From the NCBI GenBank assembly GCA_963576785.1, contig OY756151.1:1240001-1304000 (forward strand): a DNA stretch of 64,000 nucleotides, given 5' to 3'. The position numbers and the translations under genes are program-made. The notes below the pieces were generated by a model that did no database searches, was not told the DNA's origin, and saw only the letters and a list, made by a program, of their open reading frames with translations. Source of the stretch: Chlorophyllum brunneum (lineage: Eukaryota; Basidiomycota; Agaricomycetes; Agaricales; Agaricaceae). Positions 46,291 through 58,336 of the stretch are shown here, one piece after another; positions within the stretch are counted from its first letter, which is position 1; each line of letters starts with the position of its first letter.

Positions 46291-49231
46291 TGATGACTAC
46301 TCTTCTTCTGTGCACATTCCTTTCTTGCACAGCAAATTAGATACTGCACATGCCTTCAAGATATATACTGAGCTGGTCATAAACCAGATAGGCAAATACA
46401 TCAAGTATGTGCATTCTGATAATGGAGGAGAATATATGTCTTAGGAACTCAAGGACTACTTGCTAAGAAAGGAATCCTTCACAAAACAAGTATACTGTAC
46501 ATTTACCAACAGAATAGGTATACCAAATATCTTAATCAAATACTTCTAGAAAAAATGCAATCTATACAACTTGAAGCATGCCTTCCAGCTAGCTACTAGG
46601 AGTTTGCATTCAATATAGCCACTTATATCTATAACAGGATACCTATGCTGAAATGGGTCATCCCCTATGAGATATGGTTTGGAAGAAATCCTAATATTTC
46701 TTATCTCTAAGTGTTCAGTTGTGGGGCCTATGTATACTTTTCTAATGAGGTACAGCAAGACAAACCTATACCCAAATTGGAATTGATGATCTTCATTGGT
46801 TATACAGGTGATGGTAGTAACTTTAAATTTATGCACCATTAGTAGAACAATTCTATCTTTGTCTTCTCCCATACTGTTTTGATGAACTCTATTTCCCTAG
46901 ATGTCCATTACAGTCTAAACAATGGGGCCAATTGCCACCCAATAATAGCAATTTGAATGAGAGATTAAATCCTTCTCTTTCCAGAGATAGATTTATTCCA
47001 GGACTATCTAGTCCCAGTATGCCATATGTAGGACCACTGCTGCCACCTTCTTGTCCATGAACTCCTACTTCTAGTCCTAGAGAGCAGATTCTATGCCTTT
47101 GTCTTCTTTCTCTTCTAGAGAATCTTCTTCTGGATTATCCTATAAGAATCTAACTCCACCTCCCTCTCCACCTACACTATTTTGGCCTCCAGGAGGATTT
47201 AAGGTTGAGGATGATGAGAAGGCCATGCCTGTACCTAATCCACATGCTAATGAATGGGCTCCTATATCCATTCTAGAAGGAATCTTCATTCCTCATCCAG
47301 ATATCAAAGTACCAAGAAAATTTTGTGATTAAACTACTCTTCAGGTTCTACAAAGAGAAGGAAATGTTTATGGTAACTGCCAACACCTGAAGGATATCCT
47401 TAGAGACTATAAAAGGTATGAACCTTTCAGTCAGTCTAAATAAGGACAATAGAATTCTAGCTGACCTAATGCCCCTCTAGGCCTTGGTGGTTGTATTCCA
47501 GGAGAAAATGAGTATGTGCCTAATAGACCACAATCTCTTTTGCTAGCATGTAAGCAAAACATTGATATTGATTTGCCCATGCTTGAGCCAAGTGAGGAAG
47601 AGTTCCACCAATTGATTTGCAAAAGTAGTATAGAATTAATCCATTACTATCTCTCTAAGGTCAGTACAACCTCTCTATTGCCTCAGCTAGTCCAGTTCAG
47701 AGACCTTGCCAAGTTACTACCTCTTGAGTACAACAAATAGCTTAAGGCATACCTTGAGGAACTCAATGTGCTCAGAAACCACAATGTGTATGAATTAGTT
47801 AACCACTCTGACAAGAGTATTAATGTTGTCAAAAATAGATAGGTCTTTAATGCTAAGTTAAATGGTTGTCACCATGCTCAACTAGTAATAAAAGGTTTCT
47901 CACAGAAGGAAGGTCTCAATTATAACAAGCTTTTCTCTCTAGTTATTTGCTACAAAACTTCCTGTCTCCTATTTACCTTAGCAGCAGTCAAAGATTGGGA
48001 GATTAAAAGTGTTGATGTAAAAACTACCTATTTATATGGTAATCTAGATGAAGAAATTATCATGAAACAACTGGAAGGTTTCATATTTGGACAAAACAAA
48101 GTGTAGAGGTTATATAAAGCATTGTACAGCCTTAAGTAAGCTAGCTTAGCCTAGTGGCATATGATAATGAAGTCACTGCTTGCCATGGGTTTTAAGTAAT
48201 CTCTATCTAATGCTGACATATATTACAATCACTGTCTGAAGACCAGCTTGATTATGATTTCCCTTATCTATGTCAATAATATTGTCTTCATGGGCAAGAA
48301 GTGCCCCTTTTACTACCAAATGAAGAAAAACTTTATGGAAAGATAGGAATGTCATGACTTTAGAGAAATAACTGAGTCTCTTAGCATGGCTATCTCATAG
48401 GACCAAAAGAATAAGCAGATCTACATTGATCAGATTTCATATCTTGATAAGGTCCTTGCCAAATTTGGTGTTGCTACAAAGCTGACTCAGACATCTCTTC
48501 TGGAAAAATGTATCTTTTTGCCCTACAAGAGTACCATTGATCCAGAGTTCTACCAAAAGTACTAACAACTTATTAGATCTCTAATATATCTCATGATTGG
48601 CTTGTAACCTAATATCTTTTATACTATTGTGAAACTTAGTCAGCAGATGGCTAGTCTGTCAAAAGAGTACTACAAGTATAGTTTATACTTGTACTACTAC
48701 CTTATTATCTTGTCTTTCATGGGCAATCAAAAAAGTCTATTCAAGGCTTCTCTGATTCTGACTTTGCAGAATGTTTTGCTATGTACAAGTCTACCTCCAA
48801 CAATCTAGTCTTGATTACTAATAGGCCAGTCTCCTAGTTGAGTCACCAACAAGCTACCACAGTACTATCTACTACAGAAGCTGAGTATATTGTTATGTAC
48901 AAGACATCTCATCAACTGATTTGGATCCATCAGCTACCAGATAAGATTAGTTTTGAATAACCTACTTCACATCTTATATGTGACAATTTGGGCTTAACCT
49001 TCTGGGCTTCCAACCCAGTTATTGAACATTAATCCAAATATATCATGATTTACTGGCATTCATCTGTGAACTTGTTGAGACAAGTAAAATCAAATTATTT
49101 TATGTTGAGTCTGAAAAAACCCTGCTGACATCTGTACAAAAAGTCTGGAAACTATTAAATTCCAACAATATCACAATTATTTACCTATTTAGTTTGGTGC
49201 TTGATTCAATCATACTTTAAGCTAGGAGAAG
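46290..49231 (+). pseudogene. Ty1/Copia pol (copia-2), 5'-truncated
   Basis: Integrase: DDYSSSVHIPFLHSK, YVHSDNGGEYMS, LPASYWEFAFNIATYIYNR and GYTGDGSNFKFM. Then a linker, EWAPISILEGIFIPHPD, and reverse transcriptase with LKAYLEELNVLRNHNVYELV, VFNAKLNGCHHAQLVIKGF and LIYVNNIVFMGKK, where YVDD has become YVNN. The RNase H part ends with NPADICTKSLETIKF. Stops are numerous. A purine tract AAGCTAGGAGAAG ends at 49,231. Gag, protease and the 5' LTR are missing in this orientation. Confidence 0.82.
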
Positions 49232-49678
49232 TGTTGTTATTTGTACTTTCTAAGCTGTATTCCATATAACTAGCTCTTCAGTTTATTATTTATCTAATAT
49301 TTGTCATCAAGGCTACACCCTCTGACTCACATTATGCACTCTTTCCTCATGGATTTCATGAGCTAACTGATTACTGTCATTTTCATTATGCTACTGGACA
49401 CCACTGAGCAATCACAGTGTTTTAAGGGACTCTGTAGTCATTACTGACTCATTATGCTTACTTATTACTTGTAGGTCTTAGGGTTTTGCATCCTAGACAT
49501 TTAGTATATATGTAAAGCAGCATGTATTCCCTTTATTCTTTAGACAATCCACTCATCTTCTCTACTACTCTACTCAACTTTCTCAGCAACTCTGTTTAGT
49601 AACTCTTCCATTAACTAACCACTTTATCAGTAAGTCAGATTATCCATCTGCTACTGCATAATACTGTGCTGTTCAACA
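49232..49678 (+). repeat. 3' LTR of copia-2
   Basis: Starts TGTTG directly after the purine tract and ends CAACA, the inverted tip, 447 bp later. The next bases GCTAC would be the target duplication, but its partner is not identifiable because the 5' end is lost. Confidence 0.65.
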
Positions 49679-49795
49679 GCTACCAGCATGATTCACTGCC
49701 CATGCATCAAGAGTGAACTGTGAGTGTTCAATTTTGTTCATTGTCTTTTTGCTTTGCATATATAGGCCAGTCTTAGGCATTGACTTGTCATTCTT

Positions 49796-50197
49796 TCAAT
49801 AGCCTATATGACCAGTGGCATTGTATATGGCCTGGATGACCTTTCCCAAATATAGCTTGGTAGTCCCATCAAGCATACTTTGGACTTGACAATCATTGGC
49901 AGGAGAGCAATCTTTGTGTAATAGAAAATCAGGGAGAGTGAACTGGACATCTTCAAGTGCTTCAAAGACAACATCAAGCTTATTGTCTTTGGTTCGAGGG
50001 CATTTCTTGCTACTGGAACTGGTAGAGGCAGGGATTGCTGGTTCTGTGACACTTCTCTCTAGCGAAGTGGGAGCTGGCCACTTCATTGGAGGTGTGTAAG
50101 GATCTAAACTTTGTGACATTGGAGACTGGTGGCTTGCAGAAACAGGAATTGGGAGCCAATGGATGGGACGTATCATGCTGTCGCACTTGCTGGCCAC
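49796..50197 (-). pseudogene. Unassigned 133-codon fragment at the island edge
   Basis: An open frame beginning MASKCDSMIRPIHWLPIPV and ending IQAIYNATGHIGY. The part KLDVVFEALEDVQFTLPDFL resembles the N-terminal region of basidiomycete transposon-associated proteins, but only loosely. CpG is scarce in its 3' half and normal in its 5' half, so the island boundary runs through it. It is probably a fragment rather than a gene. Confidence 0.3.
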
Positions 50198-50549
50198 CCT
50201 TTCGAACTGCTAACGAGGATATTTGTGAAGGCATTGCCTACCATTGAAGGAAAATGTCGAGCGAAACAATACATGGGTACTGAGCAGAGTATGTCCTAGA
50301 CTGGTAGGTACGGGGAAAACTCTCGTAAATCTCTGTTTGAAGGGAACGCGTCGACGCGTACAAGAGACACGTCGTCCTAATTGGGGATGCCATCGATGGC
50401 CGAATATCGGCGTGGTTCCACATCACGTGGCAACCTTTGCCGAGTGATGAATTGAAAAAAATTACGGAGCAGACCTTATACCTGCGTGCGGGTATAAGGC
50501 ATACGTAGTATGCGTCTGCTTTAGGAGACTACTTATTACCTAGCCCATG

Positions 50550-51050
50550 GAGCCGAGCCCCTGTTCCCTTTCGATCTCGTTGAGGCAACCTATCTCGCAC
50601 CGCCCCTCCACAACCCATTCCCTCCGTCGATCTCATCGCGTACCAGGCCATCCAGCCACAAAAACGGCCACAAGACCTCGCAGAAGCCAAACAGCGTCCC
50701 GTAAAGACCCGCTATAACTCAATCCGTCAGTCCGAGGAAGCACACAAGAACCTCAATCCGCGACTTTGATTTTGGTCCCGGTGCATTGGTCTCGGCCAAG
50801 AATTCGGCAGCTGATAGAGACATTGGATGCAAGGCTATTTTGGACCCATGGTGGTGGTGAGAAGACAAGAGGAGGATCGTACATATCCGCGGAGGTCGGT
50901 GGATTGACTCCGAAGCTCCGATTCACGGCATTTGCCTTACCACACCGTGATCGCCGATCAGTTCCACTCACCGACATCGACATTGACAAGTTCATAGACG
51001 AAACACACTCCCTTCCTTACTCTATCTTTGCTCTTGGACTCAATAGGTAC
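50550..51050 (+). mobile_element. Ty3/Gypsy pol remnant A (integrase C-terminal region)
   Basis: Frameshifted fragments read FPFDLVEATYLAPPL, LIAYQAIQPQKRPQDLAEAK, FDFGPGALVSAKNSAADRDIG and KTRGGSYISAEVGGLTPKLRF. The last is followed by TDIDIDKFIDE. The order matches the post-catalytic part of basidiomycete Gypsy integrases. No LTR is seen. CpG is not depleted. Confidence 0.65.
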
Positions 51051-51109
51051 CATTTTAATCTATAGGCCTATCTGCGATATTCTCCTGTGAAAATATCAAC
51101 CCCTCACCT

Positions 51110-51672
51110 TTTTTGTCTCTTATTCGGACTACCGCCACCCTTCAGCATACCTACAGCCACAACAACTTACATGAAGCTCAGGATACCCGCCTCGCAGCTA
51201 AGGTTGTTCAACCTCATTCGGCTAATGACTACCATACTGTTGATCCCTACTTCAAATCCGGTGACCGCGTGGTTCAATGCTGCGAACCGAAGGCGAGATT
51301 ATGTTCAAAAGGGGTCAGGAAGGGTTGCAAAATTCATGCCGCGTTACGACGGACTTTTCGAGGTCACGAAAGCACATCCAGGGACACCCTTGCACTTTCA
51401 CTTCACCACGAATACACCGGATTTTTCATGTATGCCAACTATAGAAGTTCATCCCAAATGATAATCTCAGCTTCCCTTCTCGCCAACGCCTAAATCCGGA
51501 GCCCATACTCACCATCGAAAGGGAGTGGGAACACGAAGTCGAAAGGATTATAGATGAACATGTAGTGGGACAAGGTAAACAATCCCTTGCCCGATGGAAG
51601 AGCTTTGGTTCAGCAGATGATGGGTGGCCACCCGGACGACTGTTGAAGGACAATTCGGTCGTAGGTGAATAG
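51110..51672 (+). mobile_element. Ty3/Gypsy chromovirus remnant B (integrase C-terminus and chromodomain)
   Basis: Pieces in different frames read QDTRLAAKVVQPHSANDY, NRRRDYVQKGSGRVAKFMP, RYDGLFEVTKAHPG, then LNPEPILTIEREWEHEVERI and GQGKQSLARWKSFGSADDGW. The last two are a chromodomain ending at a TAG at 51670-51672. It belongs to another lineage than the 9.8-kb element and retains CpG. Confidence 0.75.
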
Positions 51673-51949
51673 GACAATGGAGATAGAGAACAGTATTTAT
51701 GGAGGTCAGAGGAGTGTAAGCCTGGGGCTTACGACAAAGAGTACGAACACGATGAAAGGAGTACATTATATTCCTAATTAGGAAGGTAGATGTAAAGCGA
51801 GTAGAGTGAGAACCGTACCTTAACCTTTTACCACGAGAATCCATCTCAAGTCCACTGTACTTCACTGGACTCATCTCATCATAGTGAAGCCGACGGACGT
51901 CGGCTTCCATTGCGGTAGATCCCGACTGTATTTGCCTACGACCACAACC

Positions 51950-52869
51950 TGGACCTTTCGTGCTGGGAAAAAACTCAAGGAACACCTCTTTTGGCACCTT
52001 CCCCAGTCTCGGGCCTCGGAACAGCCACTTAATCTGCTTCGGTCTTCGTATGGGCGTTTAATACTACCCAATGTCAAAAAATGGCCCCTCAGGGTGACCG
52101 ATGGCGTGACGATGATAGGGCCTCTATATCCAATTTATTTACAAAGAATTCGGCGACTGCGAAGCTGCGTGCCTTACATCACCAGATATGATATGGAAGC
52201 CTCTCGAGAAAACCACTCTCCATTCGCAACCTCGCCGGAATTCGATAATGTTCAGAACCGCTACCCTGTCTCTGTCACCCTGGGCAGAGCTGTCACCATG
52301 ATATATCATGAAAACTCGAAATACCAAGAGTGCGTACTATTTTTTTAGTCATTCTCCATGACTTCTTTTTCACTTGCTTACAAGAAGTCTCTTCAAGAAC
52401 CCAGATGTCGCACAAAAGGTCTTCTTACCACTGTGACCATTATGGGGGAGGGGGTAATGTCTGACCCGCCTGGGTGGCAGAAGGCGCCTATAGCGTCCGA
52501 TTCGGGACGGATTATGGGATAGTGTACACAGGTCAAGGTCCAACATCACAAGATACGGCGACCACCTGAACTTCTTTGGTATATATCTCATGTTATTGAT
52601 CGTTCTTATGCACCTGGGATATACGATTGTATTGAATTCTGTGAGTGTAGGACGCCCGTCGAAAACCTTCCTCCATTGCTCCAGAACCCTTCCTGATTCA
52701 CATTAAACGTTGGTGCACCACAACGGGGATGTCTTCTATTACAGACACGACGACCGCGAGAGGTCAATTACATTGACTCTGCATTCTAATTCCGTCACTT
52801 CAAAGGCAGATAGAAACGTATCCTGGTCTATATAAACTGTTAGGGTGTTTTCGACTCAGTCAGTCAACC
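51950..52869 (+). repeat. Upstream part of the duplicated P450 unit, copy 2
   Basis: Segments such as GGCCTCGGAACAGC, CAATGTCAAAAA(A/C)TGGCCCCTCA and the block before the TATA box recur in the same order at about 55,440-56,311 before copy 3. Both upstream regions therefore come from one duplication of about 3.4 kb that includes the gene. Confidence 0.7.
52829..52835 (+). promoter_or_regulatory. TATA box of P450 copy 2
   Basis: TATATAA, 41 bp before the ATG at 52870. Surrounding bases are almost identical to copy 3. Confidence 0.7.
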
Positions 52870-54911
52870 ATGGGCTCCTTGTCTACAACCGCTCTCCTGG
52901 CCGGTATCGCTTTTAGCGCATGGTGGCTTTACGGTCGAATTCAGAAACGTCGAGATAACCCAAACAACCTGCCCCTGCCGCCTGGCCCAAAAAGTTACCC
53001 CATCATCGGTAGCTTACTCGACGTCCCCACCGTTAAGGCCTGGCTAGTGTACGACAGGTGGTTCAAGATATACGGTAAATCTTCTCTTTGGCTTGAGCTG
53101 CGCCACTTTACATATCCATACTAGGGGACATGATTTATTTCGAGATCCTTGGTCAGGGATTCCTAATTCTCGGAAGCATGGAGAAGGTGTATGACCTGTT
53201 TGAAAAACGGTCATCCATTTATTCTGATCGCCCTCGTCTGGTTATGATGACTGAACTGTTCGACACTTCTCTCCTGTGAGACGTCCCGAGTTCAACTAAA
53301 CCCCCTTTTAGGATGGATTGGAGCTACAATATGGCTTTTCTACCGTATGGGGCCGGGTGGAGAAGACACCGCCGCGTGTTCCACGGCTATTTCCACTCCA
53401 ACGTCGTCCACAGATATGAGCCAGTTCAGATCAACACAGCCCGTGCGTTCATCCGCCAACTTCTGGAGAGTCCGGAGAACTTCAGTCATCACATCCGGCA
53501 GTAAGTTGTATATCGTTCAATGCCTCACTGTTGGATTTCATAACCCTTGTGCAGTGTGTTTACCTCAACTGTCATGAAAGTTTCATATGGAATTACCATT
53601 AAAGAGAATGACGCATATGTCGAGAACGCTGAGGTAGCTATGGCAGGTCTTGCAGAGGCCGGTCATCCAGGTTCCTTTTTGGTTGACATGTTTCCTATCA
53701 TGAAACACATTCCGGCGTGGTTCCCTGGTGCCGAATGGAAGAGGAAGGCAGCTCGGTGGCGCGATACTAATCAGATCGTCGCCAACTATCCGTGGAATTT
53801 AGCGAAAGAGCGGATGGCAAGTGTTTCTCCACCTTTTCCCTCCGACTGAATGGCACTAAAAGTTGTGTAGAAAGAGGGAAAAGCAGAGCCCTGTGTTGCT
53901 ACATCGCTGATCGAAGGCCTACCAGATGAAGATTCTCCTGATCATCCCTATGAAGATCTTGTGGGTCGCGATACTTGTGGAGCCGCTTTCGTTGGTAAGC
54001 AATCAGAGTCTGATGTTAAGCAACTAGAGCTCATGCTCTTCGCAGGGGGTTCAGATACTGTGAGATCTAGGACCTCTTGATTTTCTTCGTTTTCTCAACC
54101 CGTTCGCTAGACTGTCTCCACAGTCCACTCGTTTTTCATGGCCATGTGCCTGTACCCCGAAGCCCAAAAGAAAGCCCAGGTGGAACTCGACAGTGTTCTG
54201 GCTGGTCGCTTACCCGAATTTAGTGATAGACCGTACCTTCCCTACATCAATGCAATGATGAAAGAGTCAATGCGATGGCAGCTCGTCGCACCCCTTGGTG
54301 CGTACCTTCTACATGTCCATGCTGTGTCCGGCCTCATGATTGCATGTATCCTTAGGTGTTGCCCACATGTGCTCCGAATCGGATGAATACAATGGATATT
54401 ACATCCCCAAGGGTACTATTGTCCTCGGAAATGCGTGGTACGAAGAAACAATTGACTTGACTCTATATCCTACGTACTCAAGGTCCTCATAGGTCACTCA
54501 TGCATGACCCCGAGGTCTTTAAAGACCCGCTCGTCTTCGATCCCGACCGCTATCTCAAGGACGGTGCGATTGATCCTACAGTTCGGGATCCAAATCTTGT
54601 ATCCTTTGGTTTCGGGAGAAGAATCTGCCCCGGCAGGTTCTTCAGCGAAAACTCCTTGTTCTCTATCATTACACACCTTCTGGCTGTGTACGACATCAAA
54701 CCTGGTTTGGACAAGGATGGAAAGGAGGTGGAGATCAAGCCATCGATGACGGATGGGTTACTTTCGTGAGTAAACAGTTGCATTGCCCCACACTGAAGCT
54801 AAGTGGGCATTGGTCATAATCTTCAGGTACCCAGAAGCGTTCGAGTGTAGGATCACGCCCAGATCAAGGGGAGCGGAGGAATTGATCCGGAATTCTGGAC
54901 TGATGGAGTAG
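52870..54911 (+). CDS. Cluster cytochrome P450, copy 2
   Basis: Anchor MGSLSTTALLAGIAFSAWWL, then PPGPKSYPIIGSLLD. The exon series is the same as in copy 1: MDWSYNMAFLPYGAGWRRHRR, YGITIKENDAYVENAEVAM, AGGSDT|TVSTVHSFFMAM (I helix; Ser where copies 1 and 3 have Ala), ESMRWQLVAPL, and FGFGRRICPGRFF at about 54,604. All introns have GT and AG with matching phases, so the gene looks intact. It is the most diverged copy in its first two exons and intron 1. The end and 3' UTR match copy 1 almost base for base. Function as for copy 1: a membrane-bound oxidase of unknown substrate. Confidence 0.87.
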
Positions 54912-55345
54912 ACAGTTGGCGGTTCTACTACCGGTAATCTTGGCTATGGCAAGGAGAGGGCCTGGCTGCGTTACGACTCCGATTGAAGTATTATTATTGT
55001 GAACTCGTCGATATGTATAGTCCAAAATAACTGAATGACTTCCCTCGTAGCCCATATCTCTAGGACGGTGATAAACATATTTAGACCGCCTGTTTCCTGG
55101 CCTCAACTGCAGGTGGGATAGTCTACTCCAGACAGGAAAGCAGAAGTCCGGTTGTCCTTACCCGCCCATTTGGAACTTTAGATGGTTTCGCAATGTAAAG
55201 AGCTGCGGAAGCCTCGTCGTTAGTGCAGCGATGGGAAGGTCGGGCCGCAAAGCAACTCATCAAAGGTTAGGCGTGAAATTTTCAATGCAGAGTTCGCGTG
55301 CGGCTACATGACAAGGATGAAAACTCACTATCTCCGGTTTTATGA
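54590..55345 (+). repeat. Duplicated P450 3' end and flank, unit at copy 2
   Basis: Nearly identical to 30,835-31,660, including the last intron and 3' UTR. This copy keeps CpG sites that are TpG or CpA in the transposon-adjacent version. Confidence 0.75.
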
Positions 55346-56269
55346 TTCGGGACCCATCCAATGACTACCACAGTATAAGCTTCCACGTGACGTATTAAAT
55401 TGCGGTTGATGACCATATTCACGTACGACCCACGACACGCCCATGCCGGAAAAATACCAGCCTCAGGCCTCGGAACAGCGACTAGACCTGCTTCGGTTTT
55501 CGAATGGGCATTCGGTGTGAAATCGCTACCCAATGTCAAAAACTGGCCCCTCAGTGTGACCGATGGCGCGACGACGATTTGGCATCCATGTCCTATTTTT
55601 TCTTACAAAGAGTTCAGCGACTGCTAAGCTGAGTGCCATACATCACCGGATATGATCTGGAAACCCCTCGGGAAAACCAATCTCTATTCGCAATCTCGCT
55701 GGAATTCGATAATGTTCTGTGCGGATCTGTTATCGTGATATGTCATGAAAACTCGTAATAACAAGAGTGCGTACCATTCGTTAGTCATTATTCACGACTG
55801 ATTCCTCGCTTACTGACAAGAGGTCTCTTCAAGAGCCTAGATGCTGCACAAAAGGTCTTCTTACCATCGTGACCATCACGAGAAAGGAATGTCCAACCCA
55901 CCTAGGTGGCAGCAAGGCGTCTATAGCGTCCGACTCGGGACGGATTATGGGATAATGTACACAAGCGAAGGTACAGTGTTATGATATACGGCGGATGCCT
56001 GAAGTCTGGAAGCTTCTTTGATATAGACCTCGTGTTATTGATCGTTCTCATGCACTAGGGATTTACGTTTGTATTGATACTGTGAGTGTAGGACGCTCGT
56101 CGAGTACCTTCTCCTATTGTTCCAGACTCCTTCTCGATTTACATCAAACGTTAGTGCATCACGGCTGGGTATGTCTTCTATTACAGACACGACGAATGCG
56201 AGAGGTGAATGTCATTGACTCTGCAATCTAATTCCGTCACTCCGAAGGCAGGTAGAAACGTATCCTGGT
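55346..56269. other. Intergenic, upstream region of P450 copy 3
   Basis: No gene. The sequence is a second copy of the region 51,950-52,830 upstream of P450 copy 2, with scattered differences. Confidence 0.6.
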
Positions 56270-56276
56270 CTATATA
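56270..56276 (+). promoter_or_regulatory. TATA box of P450 copy 3
   Basis: TATATAA, 42 bp before the ATG at 56312, in a 5' region shared with copy 2. Confidence 0.7.
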
Positions 56277-56311
56277 AACTGTTAGGGTGTTTTCGACTCA
56301 GTCAGTCGACC

Positions 56312-58336
56312 ATGGGCTCCTTGTCTACAACCGCTCTCCTGGCTGGTCTCGCCTTTAGCGCATGGTGGCTTTACGGCCGAATTCAGAAACGTCGAGATAA
56401 CCCAAACAACCTACCTCTGCCGCCTGGCCCCAAAGGCTACCCAATCATCGGTAGCTTACTCGACTTCCCCACCGACAAAGCCTGGGTAGTATATGACAAG
56501 TGGTTCAAAATATACGGTAGGTCTTCCCCTCGGCATAACCTACCACGGATTTACACCCCTGTATTAGGAGACATGATTTATTTCGAGGTCCTTGGTCAGG
56601 GATTCCTCATTCTCGGAAGCTTGGAGAAGACGTGCGACCTGTTTGAAAAACGGTCATCCAATTACTCTGATCGCCCTCGCCTGGTTATGATGAACGAACT
56701 GTTCGACACTCCCCTCCTGAGACGTTCCGAGCTATGCTAAGCCTTCATTTAGGATGGATTGGAACTATAATATGGCTTTTCAGCCGTATGGAACCTGGTG
56801 GAGACGACATCGTCGCACATTCCACGACCATTTCCATCCCAACGTCGTCCAAAGGTATCAACCAATTCAGATTAATACAACCCGTGCATTCATTCGTCAA
56901 CTTCTCGAATCTCCGGAGAAGTTCAGGCACCACATACGGTTGTAAGTTGTATAATGATCAGTGGTCCACTGTTGGATCTAATAACCCTTGTACAGCGCGT
57001 TTACATCAACTATTGTGAAAGTCGCTTATGGCATCACCATTAAAGAGAATGACGCATATGTCGAGAACGCTGAGGTAGCACTGGCAGGTCTTGCAGAAGC
57101 GGGTCATCCAGGTTCCTTTTTGGTTGACATGTTTCCTATCATGAAACACATCCCGGCATGGTTTCCTGGTGCCGAATGGAAGAGGAAGGCAGCTCGGTGG
57201 CGCGACCTCAATCAGATTGTCGCCAACTATCCGTGGAATTTAGTGAAAGAGCGAATGGCAAGTGTTTCTCCACCTTTTCTCTCCGACGATGGAACTAAAA
57301 TTTTGCGCAGAAAGAGGGAAAAGCAGAACATTGTGTTGCCACATCGTTGATCGAGGGCCTACCAGATGAAGATTCTCCTGATCATTTATCTGAAGATATT
57401 GTGGGTCGTGATACCTGCGGGGTCGCGTTTGCTGGTGAGTATTCGCATCTTTTAAAAGCGGCTAGGGCTCATGCTCTGTGCAGGGGGAGCAGATACTGTG
57501 AGAGCTAAGATCTCTTGATTGACTTCGTTTTCTCAACACGTTCGCTAGACTGTCTCCACAGTCCAGTCGTTTTTCATGGCCATGTGCCTGTACCCCGAAG
57601 CCCAAAAGAAAGCACAGGCGGAACTCGACGGGGTCCTTGCAGGTCGCTTACCCGAATTTAATGATAGACCGTACCTTCCGTACATCAACGCGATGCTGAA
57701 AGAGTCGATGCGGTGGCAGCCCGTCACACCACTCGGTGCGTGCTTTCCTCCACCCACATTGTGTGTCATTAAGAAGTCATGTATCCTTAGCCGTTGCCCA
57801 CATGTGCTCCAACCCGGATGAATACAATGGATATTACATCCCAAAGGGTACTGTTGTATTCGGAAATGGGTGGTAAGGAAAAAACGGTTCACTCCCTGTA
57901 TCGTACTCAGCACAACTCATAGGACAATCCTACATGACCCGGAGGTCTTTAAGGACCCGCTCGTCTATAACCCAGACCGCTATCTCAAGGACGGTGCAAT
58001 TGACCCTACAGTTCGGGATCCAACCGTTGCGTCCTTCGGTTTCGGGAGACGAATCTGCCCCGGCAGGTTCTTCAGCGAAAACTCCTTGTTCTCTATCATT
58101 ACACACCTTCTGGCTGTGTACGACATCAAACCTGGTCTAGACAAAGACGGGAAGGAGGTGGAGATCAAGCCATCAATGACGAACGGGTTGCTTTCGTGAG
58201 TAGAACAGTCACACCACCCGGCCCTGCAGCTGAGTGGGTCGTCTTCTTCAGGTACCCAGAAGCATTCGAGTGCAGGATCATGCCCAGATCAAAGAAAGCG
58301 GAGGAATTGATCCGGAATTCTGGATTGATGGAGTAG
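56312..58336 (+). pseudogene. Cluster cytochrome P450, copy 3, with a lost splice donor
   Basis: The start MGSLSTTALLAGLAFSAWWL and promoter are like copy 2, whereas intron 1 and exon 2 are identical or nearly so to copy 1. Later exons are complete: MDWNYNMAFQPYGTWWRRHRR, YGITIKENDAYVENAEVAL, AGGADT|TVSTVQ, ESMRWQPVTPL, WTILHDPEVFKDPLVYNP and FGFGRRICPGRFF. The defect is at the end of exon 2. Copies 1 and 2 read CTCCTGTGAG(G/A)CG there; copy 3 reads CTCCTGAGACG, a 2-bp loss that removes the GT. Without splicing, translation continues PLLRRSELC and stops at 56,740, before the C helix. No nearby GT restores the frame. The gene may be dead or mis-spliced, but the loss looks recent because the rest is intact. 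Confidence 0.75.

Noticed and set aside
29109..58336. A secondary-metabolite cluster around the three P450 genes
   Set aside because: No synthase, methyltransferase, transporter or regulator lies among them. The intervening DNA is retrotransposons and duplicated flanks.
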